In this document: piece after piece, positions 12,621 through 23,366 of the stretch
How the letters are laid out: the number at the start of each line of letters is the position of its first letter
Numbering within the stretch: position 1 is the stretch's first letter
From: Pseudopithomyces maydicus
Taxonomy: Eukaryota > Ascomycota > Dothideomycetes > Pleosporales > Didymosphaeriaceae
Length of the DNA: 64,000 bases
Reading direction: 5' to 3'
Assembly: GCA_026873275.1 (NCBI GenBank)
Contig: JANTUC010000004.1
Span: 2,542,001 to 2,606,000, forward strand
Translations under genes and position numbers: made by a program
Notes under the pieces: generated by a model
Databases searched by the model: none
Seen by the model: the letters and a program-made list of their open reading frames with translations, nothing else
Told to the model about the DNA's origin: nothing

Positions 12621-13517
12621 CTATGTCCCCTCCGCAGCCGCCGTCTTCTCCTTCTCGGCCTGCTCCAGCAGCCCAGACACAGTCGTAATCCTATACCCCC
12701 TCCTCCTCAACTCCGGCACCACCTTCCTCAACATGGGCACCGTCCAACTCCTCCGATCATGACAAATGATAATCCCCCCGGGCCTCACCATACTCAACAC
12801 ATGATTCGCATTCACCCTCCAATACGGAATCTGCGCATCATGCGGATAGATATCCCCCAGCACAACCCTATACCCCAGCTCCCTCGCCAACTTCCTCATC
12901 CGCTCCGAGAAAAACCCCGACCCAGGCCGAAAGTACTTTTCCTCCGGCATCGCCACATCCGCCGCGCTATACGCCGTCGAGATCAACGACTCCACCTGCT
13001 TCACCTGCGCCTGCAGCTCCTGCGTGCCCAACCCCCTCGACGCCTCATCGCGCATCGCATGGTTCCCCAGCTCCATCCCCGCGCCGATCATGCGCGCGAG
13101 CTCGCCCTCCCGTCCCTTGACCTGCGCCCCGATGACGAAGAACGTCGCGCGCGCGTCGTGCTCCCGCAGTATTTCCAGGATCGCATCCGTGTGCCGGCTC
13201 GGCGCGTCGTCGATGGTCAGCGCGATGACCTTCTCTTGCACGTCCGCGTGGAACAGGACGTCCGGCCATTTGCGCTGGAAGTACCGGATCAGGGGCGCAG
13301 GCGGCTTGTAGATGAGGTAGAAGGGGGTGAGGAAGGTGAGGAGCACGAAGAGGGCGAGCAGCATGACGATGTAGCGGGAGCGGCGGGCGCGACGGGACAG
13401 CGTGGTGGGGTACCGGAGGAGGCGAATGGCGGGGCGTGGCATGGTCGGGGGAAAGGGGGCATGGTATGTATTATGATTATGTGGATGGGGGAGGGGGAGG
13501 GGAGGCGTGGGATTCAT
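12621..13517 (-). CDS. Membrane-anchored CE4 polysaccharide deacetylase
   Basis: Single exon, 298 residues from the ATG at 13517; a second in-frame ATG at 13442 (Met26) is equally plausible. Residues about 50-70 form one hydrophobic segment after a basic stretch, predicting a type II membrane protein or uncleaved signal anchor. The NodB/CE4 domain follows: motif 1 TIDDAPS (101-107, with the Asp pair), then ATFFVIG, motif 2 as GNHAMRDE (151-158), motif 3 RPGSGFF (198-203), a DIYPHDAQIPYW segment (222-233) and GGIIICHD (247-254). The family removes N-acetyl groups from chitin or related polymers using a metal held by Asp and two His. The second motif-2 His is not obvious here (HAMRD), so activity is not certain. 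Faces ADE13 tail-to-tail. The opposite strand is also largely open but looks like a shadow. Confidence 0.85.
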   Translation of the reverse strand: MNPTPPLPLPHPHNHNTYHAPFPPTMPRPAIRLLRYPTTLSRRARRSRYIVMLLALFVLLTFLTPFYLIYKPPAPLIRYFQRKWPDVLFHADVQEKVIALTIDDAPSRHTDAILEILREHDARATFFVIGAQVKGREGELARMIGAGMELGNHAMRDEASRGLGTQELQAQVKQVESLISTAYSAADVAMPEEKYFRPGSGFFSERMRKLARELGYRVVLGDIYPHDAQIPYWRVNANHVLSMVRPGGIIICHDRRSWTVPMLRKVVPELRRRGYRITTVSGLLEQAEKEKTAAAEGT

Positions 13518-14133
13518 TTTGGGGGGTGTTGTTGAGCGGCGAGGGTAGAATGGTATCTATGGCTAGTCTAGCTTTACGTCGGTATCGATAGCTCGTACGC
13601 CCCCTGTTGGGTGTTAGCTGCAACGAGCGTAGTGCTACACGTGATGCGAGTCTGGCCCGCTTAAATATTTCGCGGCGTCGAGACCTTGGTTTTTCCATCG
13701 TCGGGTCGCTGGTGGTCATCTCTGTTCAATGTAGGGCCATTGGCGAGGCAATCAGGGGTACAGTTGCATCACTATCTCTCTAATGGTGAGAAGAAGTAGA
13801 TGCATGTTGAAACGTGAGATGCAGTCTCAGTACCGCCTCCCGTAGACGCGAAAATTTGCATACCAACCGATTGCATAGGCAATGGGCGGCGATTGAGCGA
13901 GTGTAGCTACTCTACTCACATCCCAATCACGGAATAATTTGTCACGCTTGTCCGAAATCTTCCACTTCGAAACAGGCCCTCTTTTTGACGTTCCAAGAGC
14001 AACTGAGCGTTTAATTGACCTGGCGGCCTCATCCACATGGCTATTCAGGTCTCATTGCGTTCTTACATCCGTATTCAGTATTTCATCTATGTCTAGCATG
14101 AGAAAACGTATATCCAATATTTGGTTAGGTGGT
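13518..14133. other. Intergenic: CE4 promoter and MLH3 3' flank
   Basis: 616 bp. Should hold the promoter of the CE4 gene and the 3' end of the MLH3 transcript. I see no additional gene. Confidence 0.55.
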
Positions 14134-17100
14134 TCATGTCTTCTTCTGCCATCGCTTCCAAGCTTCAACGAAGCCCCCCGACTCGATGACTGCGGTGCTA
14201 TGTGCTGTCCCTATATCAGATGTGTAGCCTGGTGTCCCGACAGCACCGATGTCAACCAGAGGAACCATACTCGGTCGGCCATGTGCGCACATGAAGGGAA
14301 ACACGCATGTGCATAATCTGCGAACCAGCTCCCTACATTCCCGTAGGCTGAGTTCGTCATTGAACATAATAGCTGAGCGACAGGCCCGAGAATTAACAAG
14401 ATCGATGAGTCCCTCTGGACAGCTCGCAATCCGCTGAACCCACGCCGTGTTATCGTTTTTCAACTCTAAGCTTTCCGGCACGAGGGGTAGAGATGGGTTT
14501 TCGGCATACTTCCATACGGCAGTGCGGAGAAATGTGATCAGTACCTGTGGATCAGCTTTGCATCGCTCAGTTATTACTGGCGGCAACGCCGTCACCAAGA
14601 CGACCGGCTGGGGTCTGTTCGATGGACCAGCTGGCGTTGTGATGTCGAACAGAATACCCCAAGCTGCAAATCTTGCTGCATGTGCAGTAAACTGATCTTG
14701 CTCTTGAACCGATACTGTAAAATGGATTGCCTTGTCTAGAATAGTAAAAGGCACGGGCGAGCAGTGACCCAGCTTCGAGCGATAACTTCCAATGTCATTT
14801 GACACTGCCGAGCACAACCCTGAGAGCAGGTCCTCTACACGTATGCGTTCGTCTGCAGCATGCTGATCGATCAATACCAATAGGTTGCTCTCGTTTCCCG
14901 AACCGGTGAGCGGCTGAGACTTCTTCATCTTGACAAGTATGAATTTTCGGTCTAGTTGGGCCATGACTTCAGCTTGCTCCAGGCCAGCCCTAGATAACTT
15001 GCTCATACGGGCCGTTGAAAAGCTACCCATGCTGTCTTGCTTTTGTTCCATGCCACTACCGTGGTGATGGTTGCATTCAGCTCTGTCCTGATTCTCGCAA
15101 AGTGAGCTCTGTGGGATACTTCTCTCGGTGGGCTTAAAGACAGGATTATCCCATTTTTTGAGTATACCAGCGAGCCATGTGTCCGAATCATTGCTGCGCA
15201 AGGAGGCTTGCGATGGGAGCCGCACAGATTTGGTAAAAACGCCGAACGAGTCTTTGGAGCCAATAGATTGCTTCTCCACAAGGGATTTACCCGGTGGACT
15301 CTGCAAAACACATCCGGTACGGGCATTTAAGAGGTGGGTTTTCCTTGTTGTTGGATCGGTCCAAGATATCGCTTTGTCGTAGTCACCCTCATCGATAGGC
15401 GTCTCTTCCACTATTGTTTCGCCAGAACATCCACCATGATTGAAGGTCCCTTCCGGTACAGGCGGAACGTCAAGCTTGGTAAAATGAGGTGTGGCAATAG
15501 TTGAAGAGACTGCTAGATCCGGAGAATTGCGAAGCGCGCCGTCTGTCCATGGTCGACCGACTCTCTTTCTTCCTAGACCTTCTAGAAAGCTTGCATTGCT
15601 GCTTTTGATCCGGGACCAGTCAGAAAAGGGTAATTGATATCTTGAACCCGCATCCTTTTCAGGCGGAAGAGCCTTTGAACGTTTTCTCTTGCGGCTATTA
15701 TTAGCTGCCGGGCCCAGAGTAGGGGGAGTTGATGCAGCACGAGAACCAGATATGTGCGATAACCTGGACGCATGCTCTCCCGAAAGAGTAGTGTCTGACG
15801 TAATACTGTTAGTGGCATTGATGGTTGGCGGCTGTCGATGAGTACGAGGGTTGGAAGGTCGAAAGTGGTGAGTGATTAACCACTCAGTGACCATGGCGTT
15901 GAGAACCGCTGCCACAGAACCAAAGAGATTCTCAGCTGCGTCCTTGCCTGCTTCCATGACATCCTGGTTCGGTAAAAGACGCAAGTGAAACATTGGATAT
16001 CGATCAACGCCCTTTCGAGACTTAAGTTGCCTGTTCGTATACCCGTCGTTCTTGAATCTTTTGTCGTGTTGGCGTCTCAAATTCTCTTTCTCATCAGCGT
16101 CTGCATCGTCTTCCACATTCCCAAAACTGGACGTGGAGAATATACGATTGATTTCGTCAAAGAGTTCGTTGTGTACCCCATCTGACGTCAGGGGACTGAT
16201 ACCCAGAGAAATGAATTGAATGCGCTTGCTAGGCGCAGGGTCGAGCGAGATGGCCCCCTTGATGGAAACAGTAGAGGTAGAGGCGGAGACAGGCACCCAT
16301 GACCCCCAGCTATCGTGAGAGATGTAGTTTGCCTGAGTCAGCACATTGAGCATATTATTGAACCCAGAGGAACGTGTCCTTGGTTCGTGTCCGCCTTGGG
16401 CTGTGGTGGAGAAGCTGACGGACGTTTTACCGTCGACGCCGCGAACTCTCACAATTATTGGCTTGGACCAGCTCAACATGAGGCTCGTGACTTCCCGCCT
16501 CAGAGTTTCCCACAGCCGATCGGATTGGGTCTTTTGCTCCGCCGCTATCCCGCGCTGCTTGACCCTGACAGGCAGATTTCCGAACAAATTGCGTACGGTC
16601 ACGCGTGTGCCATGCTCCCCGTGAATATCATGCTGGGCGGTTGCGGGCAACTGTCGGTCGATGACCTTGGCGTGGTGCAATGCCAACAAATTATGCGATC
16701 GATATTGGTGGTGGCGCGAAACGATAGTCAAGAGGGACATGGCGCCGAGAGAAGCGAGGAAGGTGCCATTGCGGCCAAGGCATGCATCTTCAGAATAGTA
16801 TTTAGAGGTAGCTGATGCAGTCAGTATAGGTATGCAGGTTGTGGGGCAGCCAACAGACGTACAGTAAAGCTTCCCCAGGCCTCCCTCGTCGCGGAATTCA
16901 GAGGGAGCAATGCCCAACCCATTGTCCTCGACAGAGCACCCCCACGAGCGAAGTCGACGGTGGCGTCTACCTTGGAAGCCCCGGCATCCAAGGCATTCTT
17001 CAGAAGCTCCAGCACGGCACCGGTGAGGGAGACGATGGCGGTGGACGACTTGATCTGGGCGACCACGTCCTCGGGCAGAGGGAGAATGGGGGTGCCCCGG

Positions 17101-17138
17101 TGAGCATGCTTCAACTCATGGCGTTCCAGCGAGCTCAT
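14134..17138 (-). CDS. MLH3: DNA mismatch repair protein MLH3 (apparent frameshift)
   Basis: MutL-family protein; with Mlh1 it forms MutLgamma, which resolves meiotic crossover intermediates and aids mismatch repair. Exons are 17138-16863 and 16811-14134; the 51-nt intron (GTACGT ... ACTGAC ... CAG) is in phase and hides in the open frame. About 984 residues. The N-terminal GHKL ATPase shows ILPLPEDVVAQI, ELLKNALDA (catalytic Glu) and VEDNGLGI, then GTFLASLGAMS. The C-terminal endonuclease domain shows DQHAADERIRVE (the DQHAx2Ex4E metal motif), ACRSAIMFND and CAHGRPS. Frame changes inside a five-C run at 16939-16943: one additional base turns ...VDFARGG into GCSVEDNG and restores the family sequence. 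The long middle linker is poorly conserved, as expected. Identification is firm; the break is probably an assembly error. Confidence 0.92.
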
Positions 17139-17692
17139 CCCCCTGCAGGCTCGATGTTCCGACGGGAGGCCTGCATGGACGGGGCCAAGAGTGAATGTCC
17201 AAAGACAACGACGTAATGCTTAGCGAAGAGACAAGGGCTGGTGGCGCATAGCGATCGCTGTGCATGCGTACAGTGTGGAGAGCTGCACCTTCGTCACTCT
17301 AGCGAAGCGGGCCGCGCCCCCAACGGACCCTGCGCAGCACGCATGCGGCATAGTCGACCGCTGCCTCCGCAATCCAGCCAGCAAGTGCCGCCTCAACATC
17401 ACAACACAATCAGGCACTCTGTCCTGTCTCCTCTTGGGCCTTTCACTTTTGCAGCGAGACCTGTATCCTTACGGCGCACCTCCAGCTCGACAGCAACCAT
17501 CGCCCAGCTGCCCATCTCTCCTGGCCGCACTGCTTAAGTGGCCTCCCGCTGTCTCGCCATACGTCCGGCAGTTCATTGTACTCCACGTGGAGTAACCCCA
17601 GCCTGTAATTATCCGTCCACGCCCACCGGCTCACTAAGACCAACACCGCGACACTTCTCCCGTACCGTCGCGACTACTGCTAGTCCAGTGGG
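17139..17692. promoter_or_regulatory. Divergent promoter, MLH3 / unknown gene
   Basis: 554 bp between the start codons of MLH3 (minus) and the next gene (plus). It must carry both promoters unless transcripts overlap. No specific site recognised. Confidence 0.5.
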
Positions 17693-19058
17693 ATGGCAAC
17701 CGCCGAACCCGCGGCGAGGCCCAATGGTACGTTGACTAGTCTCGACCCGAGCACAGCCATTGTCTTGTTATTGTCCCCACAAGCTTAAGACTGCCCATAT
17801 CCTGTCACACCTCTGCAACCCTCACGTCAACATGGCACTGACTTACATGACCAAAGATCGCCAGGTGCGCAAGCGGCCCTTTGCGGGCTTCATGAAGCGG
17901 CTTGCGAACCTCAAGTCCTCCTCCGACTCGCCCAACTCGTCGACCAAGAAGCAAAGCAGCGCAACCTTAAAATCGAAGAAACAGGCAAAGAACAACCCCT
18001 ACCCAGAGTCTGGCCATGTCAACGGCAATGGCACGAGCAACGGCAACGGCAACGAGCCTCACCTCTCTTTCTCCACTCCCGTCACCCCGCGTTCGGCTGA
18101 GAGCTTCACATCGGCTGAGGAGAGCAACGACGGCAACCAGCACCGCACCCTTGCTAAGAGCAACAAGTCCACTGCCCCGACCGTGGCCACAAACCCTGAG
18201 ACGGTTCGTTCGGGAAGGTCCAAGGCAGACACGGGTTTCAGCAATCTGGGCAACAACAGCACCTTTTCGTCGCCAAACCATTCAGAGCGTTCTCTCACCA
18301 CCACGCTCACGACGATACAATCTACTGCTCCTTCGAACGTCTTAGGCGGTGGCCATGCACCGAACACTCAACCTGCCAATGCGCCGCCTGTGCAATTCTC
18401 CCACCAATTCCCAACATCGCCTCCACCGTCTGCCATTCCCCCGCACCTTGCGCCGCAACAGCCGCACCCTCATAGCTACCAGGCTGCAACTGCAAACAAT
18501 ATGCTTACAGACAATGCATCCATCTTGACACTGGCGTCTTCCTCGAAGCGCCGTCGTCGGAACTCTCTCGATACGAACGCGTCAGTCCGCGCTCTGGCTC
18601 CGTCTTCAGTGTGGGGAGGTAGCCGCGAGTCATTGCCTTTGAGCGTTTTGTCTGGTACAGCCGACAACCTCTACAGCCCTCCCAACAGGGCTGGCGTTGC
18701 TGCTGGCTTCGCCAATGCAGAGCGTGCGAGCGTGTACTCGTCCTCTGGAGTGGCCGCTCCTGCTCTGCCTAGCGAGCGTAACAGCTACTACGCGAATAAA
18801 CAAAATACGGATGGGATGAGCGTCCGCAGCGGGTTGCTAGGTCACGGCCGTACCGATAGTATCAACGGCAGCATTGGACCTAACCCTGCCAGCCCACTTG
18901 CCAGCCCTAGAGAAACAACAGGACCGGGGAAAGTGAGCAGGCAAAGCTCAGACTGGCAAGAGGGACGAGACGGTAGCACAGCGGGAGACGAAGGAGACGA
19001 CCCAGCAAGCCCCGTGTCAGCTGAACATAACGACAAGGAAAAGAGCAAACCAATTTGA
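17693..19058 (+). CDS. Conserved fungal Ser/Asn-rich protein, unknown function
   Basis: A short first exon, 17693-17726, encodes MATAEPAARPN; after a 130-nt intron (GTACGT ... CAAAG) exon 17857-19058 continues with DRQVRKRPFAGFMKRLANLK. Together 411 residues. Choosing this spliced start, rather than the open frame running through the intron, gives a basic conserved N-terminus joined in phase. The rest is low-complexity (S, N, T, P, A) with an internal RRRRNS basic/phospho-site-like stretch and an acidic-to-basic tail. No membrane segment or enzymatic motif. Homologues in other filamentous fungi have, as I recall, been labelled a 'polycystin-like cation channel', which nothing in this sequence supports. 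Likely a phosphorylated regulatory or adaptor protein (inference). Confidence 0.7.
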
Positions 19059-19788
19059 CTGGGATGAGAAATGATGATGTATCGGTTTGGGCTAAGGAGT
19101 TTGTTCTATGATGATACCAAACGGACGGGCCGGCATGGGATCAGGTATAAGCAGGTGGTTTTTTAGTACACGGGTCTTGCATCGACCGGCGTTGGTAAGG
19201 AGTTTTGAAATCAGTATACGACCCTTTTTTTCTTTAAGTTCAGGCTTTATACCCTCGGTGGCATGAGCGTATAGTCCTGCATCGGGTTGGTGTGCTAATT
19301 AAGTTTCAATCTCAATTTTTTAGTGTCCGCTTCGTTCGTCTTTTCCATTCTTCCAAAGGAGCTATGCATCGGGGCTGTCTACTGGTGTTTTCCTTTACCA
19401 AAAAACTTAGCATTCGCCATCAATAGGACGGAGAAAGTAATGTGAAGATACATCGCGTGAAATGGATGGTATGGCTCCTCCCCGATAGCACTTCAATAAC
19501 CCTTGCGCCTGCAGTATGTTGGGGACTCATCATAAAAGATATGGCCCACGAACCTACTTTATATACGCTTGGTGAATTTCAATCTCAGCTCTTCTTATCA
19601 GCCTTCACTTTCACTTTCACTCTCGTCAGTTTTATAGGTCCTTCCTGCTAGTTGCTCTGGTACTGTCGTAGCCACGTGCTGCGCCTGCCACTTATAACTG
19701 TAGACTGGCGCCATATCTCCCACATCCCACCACCTCACCTCCACACAACTCTTCTGCAACGTACCACGATTCGGACCTCGCAATCGCC
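19059..19788. other. Intergenic, no gene seen
   Basis: 730 bp of 3' flank and promoter. CACTTTCACTTTCACT (near 19605-19620) is a small direct repeat upstream of the BTB-like gene. Confidence 0.55.
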
Positions 19789-21558
19789 ATGAGTGTGTCT
19801 ACTAGTGCACCCGCGGCTAAGCCCGCCGGCGGCCCTCTCCAGATCATCGTTGTTCCCAGCGGCGATTTTACCATACAACTCACACCAGCTGCAACGCCTC
19901 CCGCAGAGAAACCCGCAAACGCGGTACCCAAACGCGCGAGGACGGTGCAGTTCCGCGTCTCCCGCGCTGTCCTCCGCGAGCACTCGAGTTTCTTTGAGAC
20001 AATTCTGAATAGTCATCCCAATATGGTACGTATAGCTACGCTTTAGTTCTAGTCCACGTGCAATCGGCACCTGCGACAACTCCCTTGCAACTTGTAGTCA
20101 CCATTCATTGAACGTGGACTTGAATTGCGAATGGGCTGCACGTTTTCTCTATCCAAGCAAAGTCTTTACCATACTAACGTTGATAGGCTGATGTCACCTT
20201 CGACAACAAGGGCAGCGGCTTCGGCTATGCTCTCGAGATCTGGCTTCGTGCCATCCACAATGGAGCCCACACACTCCCAAATAGCCTCAAGGCCACACAC
20301 ATGGAGCGCGCCTGGGTCGCTATCGGAGTAGGAGAACAGTTTGGCTTTGCACCTAACCACATTGATAAAATTAAGCCGTGGTTCCTGGAGTGCTACCACT
20401 ATGCTCTCAGCAATGGAGGACTCACGCCATTTGCGGCTTGTTGTCTCACCTTCCCATGCAGCGTCTTCGATCATGCGGAGGGCTTCATGAAGCTCACGAA
20501 GTTTCTGGCGTACAACACCAATGGCAACATTTTCACCCACAATCCCTCTAACTTCCATGGGCTCAATGCGGATGCACGTATCCTTGATGGTAAGACGGAG
20601 GTGTTCTTAATGTCATTATGGATCGCATGCTAACAAGGTTAAGGTCCACTTACGACTGCTCGCGCCCACATCCAGTCAATCCTGGACAAAGAGCTTACTT
20701 TTCCCATCGACAAACTCCACAAGGCTACTTGCACTTGTCGCAAAGAGACAGCCTTTGACTACGAGGATGCTTTGAGGGCTCTCGATTGTTGGCCGGTCGA
20801 TCGTGCCGTACAGAAATATCCCATCGCTGAAATCATTGAGGAGCTGGAGAACTTCGAGTTCAACTCGAAGACCAAGTGTGAGTCTGGTGTGTGCACCCAC
20901 GACTTTAAGAACTCCGTCAATATCGCCATTCGCAAGGCGAAGTTTGCGTTCGACGGTCTCTGCTTAGACTGCATGGAGCGCAGCCAGGTAGACAATGTTG
21001 ATGGCCAAACCCGCCAGGAATTCTTAGAGAAGAACTCTCCATTCAAAGGCTGCTGGGACATTGACTGCCGCTACGGACACGGCCGTGCTTCTTGGTAAGT
21101 CCACCCAGCCATGCTGATACAGTAGGTTTACGACGCTGACTGGTCGAAGGTACTATTCCTGGATGGGACCGTCCTCCGTTCGTCGTGATATTCTCAACAA
21201 ACACCGCGAGGACAAGAAGAATGTTGGTTTCGGCAAAGGTGGCCGCCGTGCTAGGCGAGGCCCTCGCGCTTCCAAAGACCGTGAGTCCCAGCACGAAGAG
21301 TCTGACCAGGGCAAACATACTGACCAGGAAGGCACCATTGTGCCTAATACTGGCCTCGCGAAATCATCTGTCAGCTCGCCGACAGCCGGAGGCATTGCAA
21401 ACACTACGAGCGACAAGGAGAACGACGACCATCACTACTACCAGGTTGGCAGCGACGCAGATGATGACGACGAGTTTTTCGATGCTGAAGACTCCTCTCT
21501 AGGAGGTTTCACCGTAACCGACGATACCGACGTACTGGATCACGATGCTATCCACTGA
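19789..21558 (+). CDS. BTB/POZ-like protein with Cys-rich middle and acidic tail
   Basis: Exons are 19789-20025, 20187-20589, 20644-21094 and 21150-21558, giving 499 residues; all four exons join in frame. Residues about 20-115 resemble a BTB/POZ fold of the filamentous-fungal type (LQIIVVPSGDFTIQL ... VQFRVSRAVLREHSSFFETIL ... ADVTFDN ... ALEIWLRAIH), a protein-interaction module. The middle has paired cysteines (CTC, then CESGVC, LCLDC, GCWDIDCRYGH) that may bind metal, followed by SWYYSWMGPSSVRRDIL. The last about 130 residues are charged, with a basic KGGRRARRG stretch and an Asp/Glu-rich end. BTB proteins often act as adaptors of CUL3 ligases or in transcription; no partner can be named from this window. 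Convergent with the YciI-like gene. Confidence 0.72.
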
Positions 21559-21895
21559 TCAGCCCACTCATAGCAGCTTTATCTGCCATCGTAGGATTAT
21601 GGCGCAAGGAAATGGTACGAGGGTTCGCTTTTTCACGAAGATTGATCGGTAATCCATGATGTCTTAGGATGTTTCCATTTCCTAATCCCCATACGGGAGA
21701 TTTCATTGCTCATATGGTCCGAGGCTTCTCTGGATCAGCCACCAAAGCTGGTGACCGGACCCTCTCGAATCCTTCGAAACCATAGTCACATATGCTCGTA
21801 GGATGTCACTCTAGCGTGACCCCAATAATACAAATCTTATATGCATGAACAAGCCTCGTGCTCTCTCTCCTTCATGCATGCATGCAAAGTGACAC
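21559..21895. other. Convergent 3' flank
   Basis: 337 bp between two convergent genes; no feature recognised. Confidence 0.5.
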
Positions 21896-22573
21896 CTACA
21901 AGGCCTTCCTCAACGCGCTCTTAAACGGAATAATCTGCACCTTCTCCCAATCCCACACTCCCCCAGTGACATACACATCCCTCTTCAACCTCTCCACAAC
22001 CTCCTCCCTCGTGCTCGCCCCAATCAGCATCGCAGACCCCTTCATCTTGGGCGTCTCGCCTTCCTTGACGGGCTCCTCGAGCATGGCGCCTGTGGGTGAT
22101 AGCGTTAGTAAATTAACAGAGTATGAAATTGAACTAACGGAGTATGAAATAAAAGGAAAGAAAAGGAAAGAAAAGGAAAGAAAGGGAAAGAAAGGTAAGG
22201 GAACCGAAGTAAAGAAGAGAAACACATACCCCCCACAACCAAAACGTCTCAACATCCGCCTTCAACCCCCAATGTGGTCCGGTCGAACGGCTAGCCGTTT
22301 CTCCAGCGCGCCCTCAAAGTCCGGCGCGATGACGAGCCATTCTTGGAGCGGGGCCGCAGACGTAGAGGTAGACATTGTCCTTGTCGTTGCTGGGTAGCCG
22401 GTGGTAAGACGTATGTGTCGTGCGTGCACAGGTAGACGACGTGTAGACGTAAGCGCTGGTGTGTATGTAGATACCGATGCACGTAAAGTCGCAGCCGTCG
22501 ACAATCCTCGTCTCTGGCCTTGAAGCGTGGTGCGTGTCGCGAGCCGGAGGAGGGAGGAAGGTTGCAGGTGCAT
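21896..22573 (-). CDS. Mitochondrial YciI-like protein (two apparent frameshifts)
   Basis: Exons are 22573-22230 and 22089-21896, separated by a 140-nt intron (GTATGT ... CCCACAG). The YCII-like fold starts at EWLVIAPDFEGALEKRL, continues RPDHIGG / LKADVETFWLWGG, and ends in the family signature TGGVWDWEKVQIIPFKSALRKAL. The first about 75 residues are Arg/Ser/Thr-rich and poor in acidic residues, suggesting a mitochondrial presequence; the inner Met of MSTSTSAAP would give a cytosolic form. One base is missing at the five-C run 22266-22270 and another at the six-C run 22229-22234 beside the donor; with both added the protein is 179 residues and fits the family throughout. YciI proteins are small alpha-beta dimers with a conserved His/Asp pair; their fungal role is unknown. 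Confidence 0.75.
22150..22196. repeat. Purine-rich intronic repeat
   Basis: AAAAGGAAAG-type units repeat about four times inside the YciI-like intron, next to two copies of GAGTATGAAAT (about 22119-22150). On the transcribed strand this is a long pyrimidine tract upstream of the acceptor. Confidence 0.8.
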
Positions 22574-23366
22574 GAACGGAGCGATAAACAGATACGTATA
22601 TATAATATGCAGGTAAGAAGCGTTCGCAGGCTACGCTACGTTACGTTACACCAGGCGGGGTGTGTGGGGCGCGGTCGTCCGTTGGTTGGGGGGTGAGTGG
22701 AGGGGAGCTGTTTGCCTGGCCTGGTTCTTTGTCCTCTTTGTTTGTTTGTCAGCCGGGGGTGTTATTGGTGTACATGCACACACGCTGTATCTCTCTCACA
22801 CATACACATACACAGTATATATATATGCATATATGCATGCAAGGGGAGGGAAAAAACTGACGTGATTCACAGCGCAACTACGGGATGCTAGAGCGAATTG
22901 GGCTTTGCGGGACGATTGTATGTAGAAAGATGTCGTTGCAAAGGCGTGGGTGCGGCGAAGGGCGTGGCGCGTGGGGCACATGCGGTGTGCGGCCGTGGTA
23001 CGGATGCGACAACGGAGCTCCATGCGGGGTGACGAAACGGGGTGAACCGAGGTACGCGGAGCCGAATGGGGTAGTGTACATGCATGCATACATCCACTGG
23101 ATTACTCCACAGCATGTACGTAGACTAATCAACGAAGACGGCTCACAATCTTGGGATCTGGTCTCTCTAAGACATAAATGCTTGCTCCTTGTACCTATTA
23201 AGCTACATAATGCACCGACGACTTCGTAAACGACATGTCCTCCGCGTTAACCAAAAGCCGGACCCAAGAACGCCATATCCATACATGAGGGAATATACAG
23301 AGCAACCATCTGCCCTCATCCGTGCCCGTCGTTACCTATACACATCGCTTCGTAACTTTCCCACGC
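22574..23366. other. Intergenic with dinucleotide repeats
   Basis: 793 bp between two minus-strand genes: the promoter of the YciI-like gene and the 3' flank of RNR1. Holds a CA/TA-type microsatellite at about 22789-22840 (ACACATACACATACACAG followed by TATATATATA). No gene seen. Confidence 0.6.

Noticed and set aside
12558..13535. 325-codon plus-strand frame opposite the CE4 gene
   Set aside because: Arg/Pro/His-rich translation; exact shadow of a clear CE4 protein in a GC-rich gene.
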